Below are positions 27,521 to 36,207 of a stretch of 64,000 nucleotides of DNA, piece by piece. The stretch spans positions 310,001 through 374,000 of the forward strand of contig NZ_LMWH01000001.1 of NCBI RefSeq assembly GCF_001507435.1, read 5' to 3'. The notes under the pieces are model-generated. The model was not told the DNA's origin. It ran no database searches and worked only from the letters and a program-made list of their open reading frames with translations. This stretch comes from Streptomyces sp. NRRL F-5122. Lineage in GTDB: Bacteria; Actinomycetota; Actinomycetes; Streptomycetales; Streptomycetaceae. How positions within the stretch are numbered: the stretch's first letter is position 1; each line of letters opens with the position of its first letter. The position numbers and the translations under genes are program-made.

Positions 27521-27832
27521 TCACTCCTCGGGAGACCACAGTGGAGTGGGCGGGGGCTCCTCCGGGGCCCCGGCCGCCGTGATGTCCCCCGCGGCGGCGC
27601 GCAGCAACTGCCGGCCCATCGAGATCAGCGCCCGTCCGGCGGCGAGTTCGTCGCCGATCTCGGGCACCGCCATGTCGTACGGGTTGCGGTGGGCCTCGGC
27701 GCAGCTCTCCATGACGTTTACACCGGTGTCCAGGACGACCCGCGCCCTGGTGGAGGGGTCGCGTTCGGACAGGTACAGGTTGAGCCTCCACTCCTTGGCG
27801 GACGGAGGCCGGTTGCCTGTGGCTCGAGTCAT
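27521..27832 (-). CDS. DUF1876 family protein
   Basis: A 103-residue small alpha/beta protein with the family core EWRLNLYLSERDPSTRARVVL and VPEIGDELAAGRALISMGRQL, which resembles a dsRNA-binding-like fold. Function unknown. Mycobacterial relatives (Rv0569, Rv2302) are known as hypoxia/dormancy-associated proteins. It is the first gene of a minus-strand operon with the PRTase-hydrolase and probably capA. GGAGGA precedes the ATG. A perfect CACCCGGGTG dyad at 27879-27888, 47 bases upstream, may be regulatory; it does not look like the mycobacterial DosR box. Confidence 0.85.
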   Translation of the reverse strand: MTRATGNRPPSAKEWRLNLYLSERDPSTRARVVLDTGVNVMESCAEAHRNPYDMAVPEIGDELAAGRALISMGRQLLRAAAGDITAAGAPEEPPPTPLWSPEE

Positions 27833-27965
27833 CTTCCGTCCTCCTCACGCCTGCTCATACCCGTACGAGGCAGCAGGGCACCCGGGTGAGCGGCTTTCTT
27901 CCACTGTGACCCCGATGGCCGCGTGCCGCATGGTGCCCGCGGGCCGCCGCGCCGGAGCGGGCAGA

Positions 27966-28349
27966 ATGGCGGTCATGACCACGCGTTCCTGCCCGTGCGG
28001 GCTGCCCGGACCGTACGAGGGGTGCTGCGGCCGTTTCCATGCCGGCGCCGGCGCCGCGCCGACCGCCGAGGCGCTCATGCGGTCGCGGTACAGCGCGTTC
28101 GTGAAGGGCGACGCCGGCTATCTGCTGCGGACCTGGCATCCGCGCACCCGGCCCCAGCGCCTCGACCTCGACCCCGGGACGCGCTGGACGCGTCTGGAGG
28201 TCCTGGAGACGACCGCCGGGTCCGCCTTCCACACCACGGGCACCGTGACCTTCCGTGCCTCCTACCGGGGCGGCAGCCTGCAGGAGCGCAGCCGGTTCGA
28301 ACGGCTCGACGGCGCCTGGGTGTATGTCGACGGGGATTTCCTCGACTGA
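27966..28349 (+). CDS. YchJ family protein (UPF0225)
   Basis: A 127-residue protein. The N-terminal Cys-rich SCPCGLPGPYEGCCGRFH is the SEC-C-like zinc motif seen in YchJ proteins, and the rest is an NTF2-like fold (ALMRSRYSAFVKGDAGYLLRTWHP). Function unknown; a zinc-dependent nucleic-acid or protein contact is possible. ATG 27966 is used because GGAG lies eight bases before it. A second ATG at 27975 would give 124 residues. Divergent from DUF1876. Confidence 0.88.
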   Translation: MAVMTTRSCPCGLPGPYEGCCGRFHAGAGAAPTAEALMRSRYSAFVKGDAGYLLRTWHPRTRPQRLDLDPGTRWTRLEVLETTAGSAFHTTGTVTFRASYRGGSLQERSRFERLDGAWVYVDGDFLD

Positions 28350-28400
28350 CGGCACGGTGGAGAGGCCGCGCGGACGGCCGCCGCGGGACCGGAGCTCCCG

Positions 28401-29102
28401 CTACGGCGCGAGGATGTCCAGTTCGTGGAGCGCGCCGACCGTGATCTCACGGGTCAGTTGCTCAGCGCGCACCGGGTCGCCCTCCCGCACGGCCTCGGCG
28501 AGCTGCACGTGGAGGGTGACCGCGGCCGGATCGGGGTCCTCGAACATGACGTCGTGGTGGGTCCGGCCCGACAGGACCTCGGCGACGACGTCGCCGAGGC
28601 GCGCGAACATCTCGTTGCCCGACGCCTCGAGGACCACTCGGTGGAAGGCCACGTCGTGCACCAGGTAGCCCTCCAGCTGATGGCCGCGTGAGGTGGCGAC
28701 CATGCCCAGGGCGCACCGGGTGAGCTCGGCGCACTGCTCGGCCGTGGCGTACCGGGCGGCCAGTCCCGCGGCGACCGGTTCGATCGCCGAGCGCAGCACG
28801 GTCAGCGATCGCAGCTGCCGGGGGCGGTCGGCGCCGGTCAGCCGCCACCGGATGACCTGGGGGTCGTAGACGTTCCACTCGGACTCCGGGCGGACCGTCA
28901 CGCCGACCCGGCGCCGGGACTCCACCAGGTGCATCGACTCCAGGACACGGACGGCCTCGCGCATCACGGAACGCGACACCTCGAAGTGCTGGGCGAGTTC
29001 GTCGGTGCGCAGAACACTGCCCGGCGGGTACTCACCCGCGGTGATCGCGGGCCCGAGGGTGTCCAGTACTCGGCCGTGCAGCCCCCGGCCCGGTGTGCTC
29101 AT
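28401..29102 (-). CDS. gntR: FadR/GntR-family regulator, probable gluconate repressor
   Basis: A 233-residue protein. Residues 1-75 form a winged helix (VLRTDELAQHFEVSRSVMREAVRVLESM), followed by an FCD domain with metal/effector residues (VHDVAFHRVVLEASGN). It is divergent from gluconokinase across a 127-base gap holding a perfect 11-bp dyad. By position and from memory of S. coelicolor (about SCO1678) it should repress the gluconate genes and be released by gluconate or a phosphorylated derivative. The effector is inferred, not shown. Confidence 0.85.
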   Translation of the reverse strand: MSTPGRGLHGRVLDTLGPAITAGEYPPGSVLRTDELAQHFEVSRSVMREAVRVLESMHLVESRRRVGVTVRPESEWNVYDPQVIRWRLTGADRPRQLRSLTVLRSAIEPVAAGLAARYATAEQCAELTRCALGMVATSRGHQLEGYLVHDVAFHRVVLEASGNEMFARLGDVVAEVLSGRTHHDVMFEDPDPAAVTLHVQLAEAVREGDPVRAEQLTREITVGALHELDILAP

Positions 29103-29136
29103 GCACTCAGAGTACGAGGCAGGTCACGGGAAGAAA

Positions 29137-29147
29137 AAGTCAGACTT
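29137..29147. promoter_or_regulatory. gntR: AAGTCAGACTT dyad, candidate GntR operator
   Basis: A perfect 11-base palindrome (AAGTC-A-GACTT) lies in the divergent gntR/gntK intergenic region, 35 bases from the gntR start and 82 from the gntK start. The GT-N3-AC spacing matches the core of FadR-subfamily sites. Related words GTCAC and GACTCTTG follow at 29152-29165. Confidence 0.55.
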
Positions 29148-29229
29148 AAATGTCACAGACTCTTGAATTCGTCGTACCTAATCGGTTTCAGTGACGTCGA
29201 CAGCAGTCGACGAAGACAGCGAGGAAGCG

Positions 29230-29754
29230 ATGAGTACCCCCCACGTCGTCGTGGTCATGGGTGTCGCGGGCACGGGCAAGACCACGATCGGTCCCCTGCT
29301 CGCCTCCCGGCTCGGCGTTCCGTACGCCGAGGGCGACGACTTCCACCCCCCGGCCAACATCGCCAAGATGTCGGCCGGAGTCCCGCTCGAGGACGAGGAC
29401 CGCTGGCCCTGGCTGGACGCCATCGGTGCCTGGGCCCACGAGCGGGCGGGGCTCGGCGGCGTGGTCAGCAGCTCGGCGCTGAAGCGGGCGTACCGCGACC
29501 GGCTGCGGGCCGCGGCTCCCGGCATCGTCTTCGTGCACCTCACGGGCGACCGCTCGCTCATCGAGGACCGGATGGCGCACCGGCAGGGGCACTTCATGCC
29601 CACAGCACTGCTGGACTCCCAGTTCGCCACGCTCCAGCCGCTGGAGCCGGACGAGCCGGGAGTGGCGGTGGACGTCTCGGGCAGCCCCGAGGAGATCACC
29701 GACCGTGCCGTCGACGCACTGCGCGACCGGGAGCGGTCCTCCGCCGCGCAGTAG
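29230..29754 (+). CDS. gntK: gluconokinase
   Basis: A 174-residue kinase that converts gluconate to 6-phosphogluconate for the pentose phosphate pathway. The P-loop GVAGTGKTT is at residues 11-19. The family motifs EGDDFHPPANIAKM and LEDEDRWPWL follow, with HRQGHFMPTALLDSQ near the C-terminus. Length is that of GntK/IdnK. ATG 29230, with GAGGA upstream, is preferred over an earlier GTG in frame because homology starts at STPHVVVVMG. First gene of a gntK-gntP-SDR-ADH run. Confidence 0.95.
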   Translation: MSTPHVVVVMGVAGTGKTTIGPLLASRLGVPYAEGDDFHPPANIAKMSAGVPLEDEDRWPWLDAIGAWAHERAGLGGVVSSSALKRAYRDRLRAAAPGIVFVHLTGDRSLIEDRMAHRQGHFMPTALLDSQFATLQPLEPDEPGVAVDVSGSPEEITDRAVDALRDRERSSAAQ

Positions 29755-29874
29755 CTCCTCCTCCCCGCAGTACCCCTCGGCCCCACCTGCCGCGGTCCTC
29801 TCCCCCGGGCCGCCCTGCCGAGGGTCCCCCTCACCCGAAACCGAGAGTTCCTCTCCTCACCCAAGGGACCCCCC

Positions 29875-31272
29875 GTGACCAGACTCAGCGTCGAGATGCT
29901 GGCAGCGGACACCGTCGAGCCGATCACATCGGCGGGCCACGCTCAGCTGGGCATCGCGGTACTGGCGGGCATCGCCGTCATCGTGCTGCTCATCACCAAG
30001 TTCAAACTCCACGCCTTCCTGGCCCTGACCATCGGCTCCCTCGCGCTCGGCGCAGCCGCCGGAGCCCCGCTCGACAAGGTGATCACCAGTTTCACCACCG
30101 GGCTCGGCTCGACCGTCGCCAGTGTGGGCGTCTTGATCGCGCTGGGCGCGACGCTCGGCAAGCTGCTCGCCGACTCCGGCGGGGCGGACCAGATCGTCGA
30201 CACGATCCTCGCCAGGGCCAAGGGCCGCGCGATGCCCTGGGCGATGGTCCTGATCGCCTCGGTGATCGGTCTGCCGCTGTTCTTCGAGGTCGGCATCGTG
30301 CTGCTGATCCCGGTCGTGCTGATGGTGGCCAAGCGCGGCAACTACTCGCTGATGCGCATCGGCATCCCGGCGCTCGCGGGCCTGTCCGTGATGCACGGCC
30401 TGATCCCCCCGCACCCCGGCCCGCTGGTCGCCATCGACGCCGTCAAGGCGAACCTCGGTGTGACGCTGGCGCTCGGCGTTCTGGTAGCCATCCCCACGGT
30501 GGTCATCGCGGGTCCGCTGTTCTCGAAGGTCGCCGCCCGGTGGGTGGACGTCCCGGTCCCGGACCGCATGATCCAGCCGCGTCCCTCCGAGGAACTCCAG
30601 CGGCGCCCCGGCTTCGGCCCCACCCTCGCCACCGTGCTGCTGCCGGTCGTCCTGATGCTGTCCAAGGCCCTGGTCGACATCGTCGTGGACGACCCGGCGA
30701 AGACGGTGCAGCGCGTCTTCGACGTGATCGGATCCCCGCTGATCGCGCTGCTCGCCGCGGTCCTCGTCGGCATCTTCACGCTGGGCCGCCCGGCCGGGTT
30801 CAGCAAGGAGCGGATCTCGCGGACCGTCGAGAAGGGGCTCATGCCCATCGCGGGCATCCTGCTCATCGTCGGTGCCGGCGGCGGCTTCAAGCAGACGCTG
30901 ATCGACTGCGGCGTGGGTCAGATGATCCTCGACATATCCAAGGACTGGTCGATTCCGGCACTGCTGCTGGCCTGGCTGATCGCGGTGGCCATTCGGCTCG
31001 CGACGGGTTCGGCGACCGTCGCGACCGTCTCGGCAGCCGGTCTGGTCGCACCGCTGGCGGCCGACATGTCGACCACCCACGCGGCCCTGCTCGTGCTGGC
31101 GATCGGTGCCGGCTCGCTGTTCTTCAGCCATGTGAACGACGCCGGATTCTGGCTGGTCAAGGAGTACTTCGGGCTGAGCGTCGGACAGACGGTCAAGACC
31201 TGGTCCGTGATGGAGACGATCATCTCGGTGGTCGCGGGCGGTCTGGTCCTGCTGTTGTCCCTGGTGATCTAG
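29875..31272 (+). CDS. gntP: gluconate:H+ symporter, GntP family
   Basis: A 465-residue permease with about 12-14 hydrophobic helices. Family features include the glycine-rich LGATLGKLLADSGGADQI, the PLFFEVGIVLLIP helix, HGLIPPHPGP, and the C-terminal LFFSHVNDAGFWLVKEYF. It imports gluconate, possibly idonate, with protons. It starts 120 bases after gntK, and the next gene follows after 10 bases, so the cluster is probably one transcript. Confidence 0.95.
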   Translation: MTRLSVEMLAADTVEPITSAGHAQLGIAVLAGIAVIVLLITKFKLHAFLALTIGSLALGAAAGAPLDKVITSFTTGLGSTVASVGVLIALGATLGKLLADSGGADQIVDTILARAKGRAMPWAMVLIASVIGLPLFFEVGIVLLIPVVLMVAKRGNYSLMRIGIPALAGLSVMHGLIPPHPGPLVAIDAVKANLGVTLALGVLVAIPTVVIAGPLFSKVAARWVDVPVPDRMIQPRPSEELQRRPGFGPTLATVLLPVVLMLSKALVDIVVDDPAKTVQRVFDVIGSPLIALLAAVLVGIFTLGRPAGFSKERISRTVEKGLMPIAGILLIVGAGGGFKQTLIDCGVGQMILDISKDWSIPALLLAWLIAVAIRLATGSATVATVSAAGLVAPLAADMSTTHAALLVLAIGAGSLFFSHVNDAGFWLVKEYFGLSVGQTVKTWSVMETIISVVAGGLVLLLSLVI

Positions 31273-31282
31273 GAGCAGGGCG

Positions 31283-32041
31283 ATGACGGCTCACCCCCTC
31301 TTCGACATCGGCGGCCGTACGGCGCTGGTGACCGGCTCCAGCCGCGGCATCGGGCTCGCCCTGGCCCGCGGCCTCGCCGAGGCGGGCTGCACGGTCGTCC
31401 TGAACGGACGGGACGCCGCACGGCTCGACGAGGCGGCGGCAGCACTGCCCGGTGACGTCCACACGGCCGTGTTCGACGTCACCGACGGCGCCTCGGTGGC
31501 CGCCGGTGTCGCGGACGTCGAGGAGCGGGTGGGCCCGCTCGACATCCTGGTCAACAACGCGGGCATGCAACTGCGCGCGCCCCTGCTGGAGTTCAAGGAC
31601 TCCGACTGGCACCGGATCCTGGACACCAACCTCACCAGCGCGTTCCTGGTCGGCCGTGAAGCCGCCCGGCGGATGACACGACGCGGCCACGGCAAGATCA
31701 TCAACATCTGCTCGTTGCAGAGCGAGGTGGTCCGCCCCGGCATCGCTCCGTACGCGGCGACCAAGGGCGCGCTGAAGATGCTCACCAAGGGCATGTGCGC
31801 GGACTGGGGACCGCACGGCGTGCAGGTCAACGGACTCGTCCCCGGGTACATCGAGACCGAGCTGACCCGGCCGCTGGTCGAGGACGAGGAGTTCAGCGCC
31901 TGGGTGCGTCGGCGTACCCCGGCCGGCCGCTGGGGGCGTACGGAGGACCTGGTGGGCGGGTTGCTGTTCCTCGCCTCGGCGGCGGACTTCATCGGCGGAC
32001 AGGTGCTGTACGTCGACGGCGGTATGACGAGCGTGCTGTGA
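31283..32041 (+). CDS. idnO: SDR oxidoreductase, gluconate 5-dehydrogenase-like
   Basis: A 252-residue short-chain dehydrogenase. The cofactor motif TGSSRGIG is at residues 17-24, NNAG follows, and the catalytic Tyr157/Lys161 are in APYAATKGALK. In the idonate route this enzyme reduces 5-ketogluconate to gluconate. The assignment depends on neighbours: gluconate kinase and permease upstream and an idonate-dehydrogenase-like gene downstream. Its stop is directly followed by AAGGAGG, the ribosome-binding site of the next gene. Confidence 0.85.
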   Translation: MTAHPLFDIGGRTALVTGSSRGIGLALARGLAEAGCTVVLNGRDAARLDEAAAALPGDVHTAVFDVTDGASVAAGVADVEERVGPLDILVNNAGMQLRAPLLEFKDSDWHRILDTNLTSAFLVGREAARRMTRRGHGKIINICSLQSEVVRPGIAPYAATKGALKMLTKGMCADWGPHGVQVNGLVPGYIETELTRPLVEDEEFSAWVRRRTPAGRWGRTEDLVGGLLFLASAADFIGGQVLYVDGGMTSVL

Positions 32042-32055
32042 AGGAGGGCCGGGAG

Positions 32056-33081
32056 ATGCTCGGTTGTGTGATCCACGGTCGGGGCGACCTCCGCGTGGAC
32101 GAGCTGCCCGTCCCGGAACCCGGCCCCGGGCAGGCGCTGGTCGCCGTCCGCTTCGGCGGTGTGTGCGGCTCGGACCTCCACTACTGGCGGCACGGCGGGG
32201 TCGGGGACTTCCGGCTCAGGGAGCCGATGCTGCTCGGACACGAGGTGGTGGGCACGGTCGTCTCCTACGGCCCGCAGGCGTCGGGCCCGGCCGCCGGGAG
32301 CGCCGTCGCGGTGCATCCGGCCACGCCCTGCGGAGTGTGTCCGGAGTGCGCGAACGGCCGCCGGAACGTGTGCCGGGACACCCGCTATCTCGGCAGCGCG
32401 GCCCGATTCCCGCACGTCCAGGGCGGGTTCGCGGCCCGGGTGGCGGTGCCCGCCGGCCAGTTGAGAAAGGTTCCGGCGGGCCTCGGATTGCGCCGGGCGG
32501 CACTCGCGGAACCGCTGGCCGTGGCGATGCACGCGGTACGGCGGGCCGGTCCGGTGGCGGGACGGCATGTGCTGGTGGCGGGCGCCGGACCGATCGGCTG
32601 CCTGGTGGTGGCCGCCGCGAAGGCGGCGGGCGCGGCGGAGGTCACCGTCACCGATCTGCTGCCCCGGGCACTGCGGTTCGCCGCGGCGGCGGGCGCCGGA
32701 ACGCTTGTACGGGCGGACGACCCCGGCGACTCCGGGTGGCCGGCCGAAGTCGACGTGGCCGTCGAGGCCTCCGGGGTCGCCGCCGGACTCGACACCTGTC
32801 TGCGGCTGGTGCGGCGGGGCGGGGTCGTGGTGCAGCTCGGCATGCTGCCGTCCGGCCGGAGTCCGTTCGCGGGGAACCTGGTGGTGAGCCGGGAGCTCGA
32901 ACTGCGCGGGGCGTTCCGCTTCGATACGGAGTTCGACGGCGCGCTCGAGCTGCTGGCGGCGGAACCGGCCTTCGACGCCCTGGTCAGCGCGGTGGTGCCG
33001 GTCGCCGAGGCCGAGTCGGCGTTCTCCCTGGCGGCCGACCGGAGCCGGTCCTGCAAGGTGCTGCTGGACTTCGGCTCCTGA
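32056..33081 (+). CDS. idnD: zinc-dependent dehydrogenase, L-idonate 5-dehydrogenase-like
   Basis: A 341-residue medium-chain dehydrogenase. Catalytic zinc ligands are Cys37 in GGVCGSDLHYW and the GHE of LLGHEVVG. The structural zinc lobe is CGVCPECANGRRNVC. The cofactor motif is AGAGPIGCLVVAAA. It should oxidise L-idonate to 5-ketogluconate, which the preceding SDR reduces to gluconate for phosphorylation. The ATG at 32056 uses AAGGAGG at 32041-32047. End of the gluconate/idonate cluster. Confidence 0.85.
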   Translation: MLGCVIHGRGDLRVDELPVPEPGPGQALVAVRFGGVCGSDLHYWRHGGVGDFRLREPMLLGHEVVGTVVSYGPQASGPAAGSAVAVHPATPCGVCPECANGRRNVCRDTRYLGSAARFPHVQGGFAARVAVPAGQLRKVPAGLGLRRAALAEPLAVAMHAVRRAGPVAGRHVLVAGAGPIGCLVVAAAKAAGAAEVTVTDLLPRALRFAAAAGAGTLVRADDPGDSGWPAEVDVAVEASGVAAGLDTCLRLVRRGGVVVQLGMLPSGRSPFAGNLVVSRELELRGAFRFDTEFDGALELLAAEPAFDALVSAVVPVAEAESAFSLAADRSRSCKVLLDFGS

Positions 33082-33099
33082 CCCCGGCCCCCGTGCCGG

Positions 33100-33723
33100 T
33101 CACGGCCGCCACAGGGGGTGCTCCCGCTCCGCCCACTCCCTGCTGACCTCTCCTGTTCTCAGGCCCCTGCGCGCCTCCGGGTCGCCGAGGGCCATGCCGA
33201 TGTGCCCGGCGAGGACCACGCCGACGGTCAGGGCGAGCCAGTCGTGGACGAAGGTCGCGGAGCTGCGCCACATCAGCGGGGTGAGGCGCGTGAACCACAT
33301 GAGCAGGCCCGTGCCGAGCATCACCAGTGTGGCGCCCGCGATCCAGGCCGCGTACGTCTTCTGCCCCGCGTTGAACTTGGCCGCGGGACGCGATGCACGG
33401 CGGTGGTCCCGGCGCAGCACAGCGCGCAGCCAGATCCGGTCGTGCGGACCCCAGCGGTTGAGGTGGCCGAGGTCCTTGCGGAAGGCCCGGGAGACCGAAC
33501 CCGCCAGGACCGGGACGGGCAGCAGCAGGCCCGCCCACTCGTGGATCCTCACCACCAGTTCGCGGCGGCCCACCAGTTCCGCGAGCGCCGGGATGTACAG
33601 GCAGGCCGCCGTCGCCACACACACGCCCATCAGCGCGGCCGCCGCGCGGTGCACCCACTTCTCGCCGCGGCTGAAGCGGCGCACCCGCGTGGACCGGGCC
33701 GGAGCCTCAACCGGTGGGTGCAT
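33100..33723 (-). CDS. cytochrome b561-type membrane subunit
   Basis: A 207-residue membrane protein with four predicted helices. Histidines that could hold two b hemes are in KWVHRAAAALMG, VRIHEWAGLLLPVPV, and near FVHDWLALTVG and AGHIGMALG. Such proteins carry electrons between quinol and a partner oxidoreductase. The start lies within the last 17 bases of the molybdoenzyme gene, so the two are co-translated and are probably a two-subunit redox system. It converges on idnD. Confidence 0.85.
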   Translation of the reverse strand: MHPPVEAPARSTRVRRFSRGEKWVHRAAAALMGVCVATAACLYIPALAELVGRRELVVRIHEWAGLLLPVPVLAGSVSRAFRKDLGHLNRWGPHDRIWLRAVLRRDHRRASRPAAKFNAGQKTYAAWIAGATLVMLGTGLLMWFTRLTPLMWRSSATFVHDWLALTVGVVLAGHIGMALGDPEARRGLRTGEVSREWAEREHPLWRP

Positions 33724-34480
33724 CGTCCCGCCCGTTCGACCGGCCGACCCACGCGTCCACGTCGTACCCGCGCTCCTCCCAGTAACCGGGGCGCACTGCG
33801 CGGGTCACGGTGATGCCGGAGAGCCACTTGGCCGATTTGTAGAAGTACATGGGCGCGACATACAGGCGCACCGGGCCGCCGTGGTTGTGACCGACCGGCT
33901 TGTCCTGCATCTTCAGGGCGACCAGGACATCGCTGCGGCGTGCCTGGTCGAGGGTGAGGCTCTCGGTGTACGCCCCGTCGAAGCAGGTGAAGCGGACCGC
34001 GCCGGCGGACGGATCGACGCCAGCGGCGTCCAGCAGCGTGGACAGCCGTACCCCCTCGAAGGGTGTCTTCGGCACCCGCCAGCCCGTGACGCACTGGACG
34101 TCGTGCACGAGCCGGGTCTGCGGCAGGGCGCGCAGGTCGGCGAGCGTGTACGACGCCGGACGGTCGACCATGCCGTCGACAGTGAGCCGGTAGTTCGTGT
34201 CGTCCTTGCGCGGGACGGAGGCCGTCACCGAGTAGTAGCGGAAGCCGCCGCCGTTGGGCAGCAGTCCGGTCAGGCCCGTCGGGTCCTTTCCGGAGACGCC
34301 GCCGAGGAAGGCTTCCAGGCCGCGCTGGAGCGTGGGTGCGGCGACCACACCGAGCGCGCCGAGCCCCAGGGTGCCCAGCAGGACCCGGCGGCCGATGGGA
34401 CTGCCGTCCGCACGGCCGTCCGGCGCCGCCGGCTCGGCGGGCTCCGGGGCGTCCCTCTCTTCGGGTCGTTCAGAGTTCAC
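33707..34480 (-). CDS. molybdopterin-dependent oxidoreductase, sulfite oxidase/MsrP-like
   Basis: A 257-residue enzyme. After a disordered acidic N-terminus, IGRRVLLGTLGLGALGVVAAP (two Arg before a hydrophobic stretch) acts as a Tat-type signal or anchor at residues 29-49. The sulfite-oxidase fold contains Cys130 in VHDVQCVTGW, the expected molybdenum ligand, and the HNHGGPVRLYVAP loop. It probably works outside the membrane on a sulfur or sulfoxide substrate; the substrate is unknown. The membrane partner is the overlapping cytochrome b gene, so this is not the usual MsrQ pairing. Confidence 0.88.
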   Translation of the reverse strand: MNSERPEERDAPEPAEPAAPDGRADGSPIGRRVLLGTLGLGALGVVAAPTLQRGLEAFLGGVSGKDPTGLTGLLPNGGGFRYYSVTASVPRKDDTNYRLTVDGMVDRPASYTLADLRALPQTRLVHDVQCVTGWRVPKTPFEGVRLSTLLDAAGVDPSAGAVRFTCFDGAYTESLTLDQARRSDVLVALKMQDKPVGHNHGGPVRLYVAPMYFYKSAKWLSGITVTRAVRPGYWEERGYDVDAWVGRSNGRDDAPTG

Positions 34481-34595
34481 ACAACGATTCGAACACCCGG
34501 CACCCCCTTCAGGCCAGGGGGGCCGGGTGCACGTCAGAATTCCGTCATCTCTTCTTACCCGCTTCTCATGAACCGGGTCGTGGCCCGTGTCCGGG

Positions 34596-36146
34596 TCAGT
34601 TCGCCGACTCCGCCGCCTTGTCCAGCTGGAACGCCTCGTTGCCGAGGCCGATGCGGGCGTGCGCCTGCGGTCTGCGGGAGCGCATCAGCAGGCCGTGGAC
34701 GAGGCCGACCACGAGGGCCATGCCGATGATCGACGGGAGCAGCCAGGCGAGCACGGAGTCCGGACCGCTGCCGACCAGGACGTCGAAGTCCTTGACCGTG
34801 TAGCCGACGATCACCAGCAGCGCCAGACCGGCCACCGCCGAGGTGACGAGCCGCCAGGCCTGGGCGCCCGCGGATCCGCGGCGCGCGAAGAAGACGATCA
34901 CCGAGGCGGAGGCGCCCACCATCAGCAGGGTGACACCGAGCGCGCCGACACTGCCGAACCAGGTGAACAGGTGCAGCACCGGCGCGGTCGGATCGCCGGT
35001 CGGCTTGTCGTCGGCCACGGCGAAGGCGATCACGGCCACCGCGGACACCACGCTCTGCAGCAGCGACCCCGTGCCCGGGGCCCCGCTCGTGCCCGTCGTA
35101 CGCCCGAAGACGGCCGGCAGCAGGCTCTCGCGGCCCATGGCGAAGGCGTACCGGGCGACGACGTTGTGGAAGCTGAGCAGCGCGGCGAACATGCCGGTCA
35201 CGAACAGTACGTGCAGCACATCGGTGAAGGAGTGGCCGAGGCGGGACTCGGTCAGCCAGAACAGCAGGCCGGCGCTCTGCTTCTGTGCGGCCGGGACGAT
35301 CGCGGAGGGCCCCGCGGCGATCGTCAGCGCCCAGGAGCTGACGGCGAAGAAGACGGAGACGAAGCCGATCGCGAGGAACATCACTCGGGGCACCAGGACG
35401 TGCGGGCGGCTGGTCTCCTCGGCGTAGACGGGCGCCTGCTCGAAGCCGGTGAAGGCGGCGATGCAGAAGCACAGCGCGGTACCGACGCCGGCGCCGGTGA
35501 GCGTGTCCGGGTTGAAGGCATGCAGCGACAGGCCTTCCCTGGCGGGGTCGCCCACGGCCGCCACGTCGAAGATGACGACGAGTGCGACCTCGATCAGCAG
35601 CAGCACGCCGAGCACACGCGCGTTGACGTCGATCTTCAGCAGGCCCAGCGCACCGACGACGAGGACGGCGGCCAGCGCCGGTATCCACCAGGCGACCTGG
35701 AGATCCAGATAGGTGCCGAACAGTCCGGAGACCTCGAAGCCGAAGATGCCGTAGATCCCGAACTGCAGGGTGCTGTAGGCGACGAGGGCGACCGCGGCCG
35801 CGGCCGCGCCGGCCGTGCCGCCGAGACCGCGGGAGATGTAGGCGTAGAAGGCGCCCGCGTTGTGGACGTGACGGCTCATCTCCGCGTAGCCGAAGGAGAA
35901 CAGGGCCAGCACCACGCCGAGGATCACGAAGAGCAGCGGCAGGCCGACGATGCCCATCACGCCGAATGTGGTGGGCATGACACCCGCGACCACCATGAGG
36001 GGCGCGGTCGCCGCCAGCACCGACAGCAGCAGTCCCGCCGTGCCGAGCCGGTCGGCACGCAGCGCGCGCTCCCGCCCCTTGAAGGTGCTGATGGCGCCGC
36101 CGTCGGCGGCGGCCGGTCTGCTCGTGCTCGAACTGCCGGTCGTCAT
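34596..36146 (-). CDS. APC-family amino-acid permease
   Basis: A 516-residue transporter with about 12 membrane helices. The N-terminal consensus APLMVVAGVMPTTFGVMGIVG and the helix 3 segment GAFYAYISRGLGG are typical of the amino acid-polyamine-organocation superfamily, and TGFEQAPVYAEET lies in helix 6. The substrate is not readable. ATG 36146 is chosen over longer in-frame starts because AAAGGA lies upstream and homology begins soon after. Transcribed alone. Confidence 0.9.
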   Translation of the reverse strand: MTTGSSSTSRPAAADGGAISTFKGRERALRADRLGTAGLLLSVLAATAPLMVVAGVMPTTFGVMGIVGLPLLFVILGVVLALFSFGYAEMSRHVHNAGAFYAYISRGLGGTAGAAAAAVALVAYSTLQFGIYGIFGFEVSGLFGTYLDLQVAWWIPALAAVLVVGALGLLKIDVNARVLGVLLLIEVALVVIFDVAAVGDPAREGLSLHAFNPDTLTGAGVGTALCFCIAAFTGFEQAPVYAEETSRPHVLVPRVMFLAIGFVSVFFAVSSWALTIAAGPSAIVPAAQKQSAGLLFWLTESRLGHSFTDVLHVLFVTGMFAALLSFHNVVARYAFAMGRESLLPAVFGRTTGTSGAPGTGSLLQSVVSAVAVIAFAVADDKPTGDPTAPVLHLFTWFGSVGALGVTLLMVGASASVIVFFARRGSAGAQAWRLVTSAVAGLALLVIVGYTVKDFDVLVGSGPDSVLAWLLPSIIGMALVVGLVHGLLMRSRRPQAHARIGLGNEAFQLDKAAESAN

Positions 36147-36207
36147 CTCGCGGTTGTCCTTTCGGGTCGGGTGAGCGGGACTTTCGGATCGTTCCGGCGG
36201 GGGGCCG

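Noticed and set aside
27833..27965. DosR/DevR box before DUF1876
   Set aside because: No GGGACT...AGTCCC-like dyad. The CACCCGGGTG palindrome has different symmetry.
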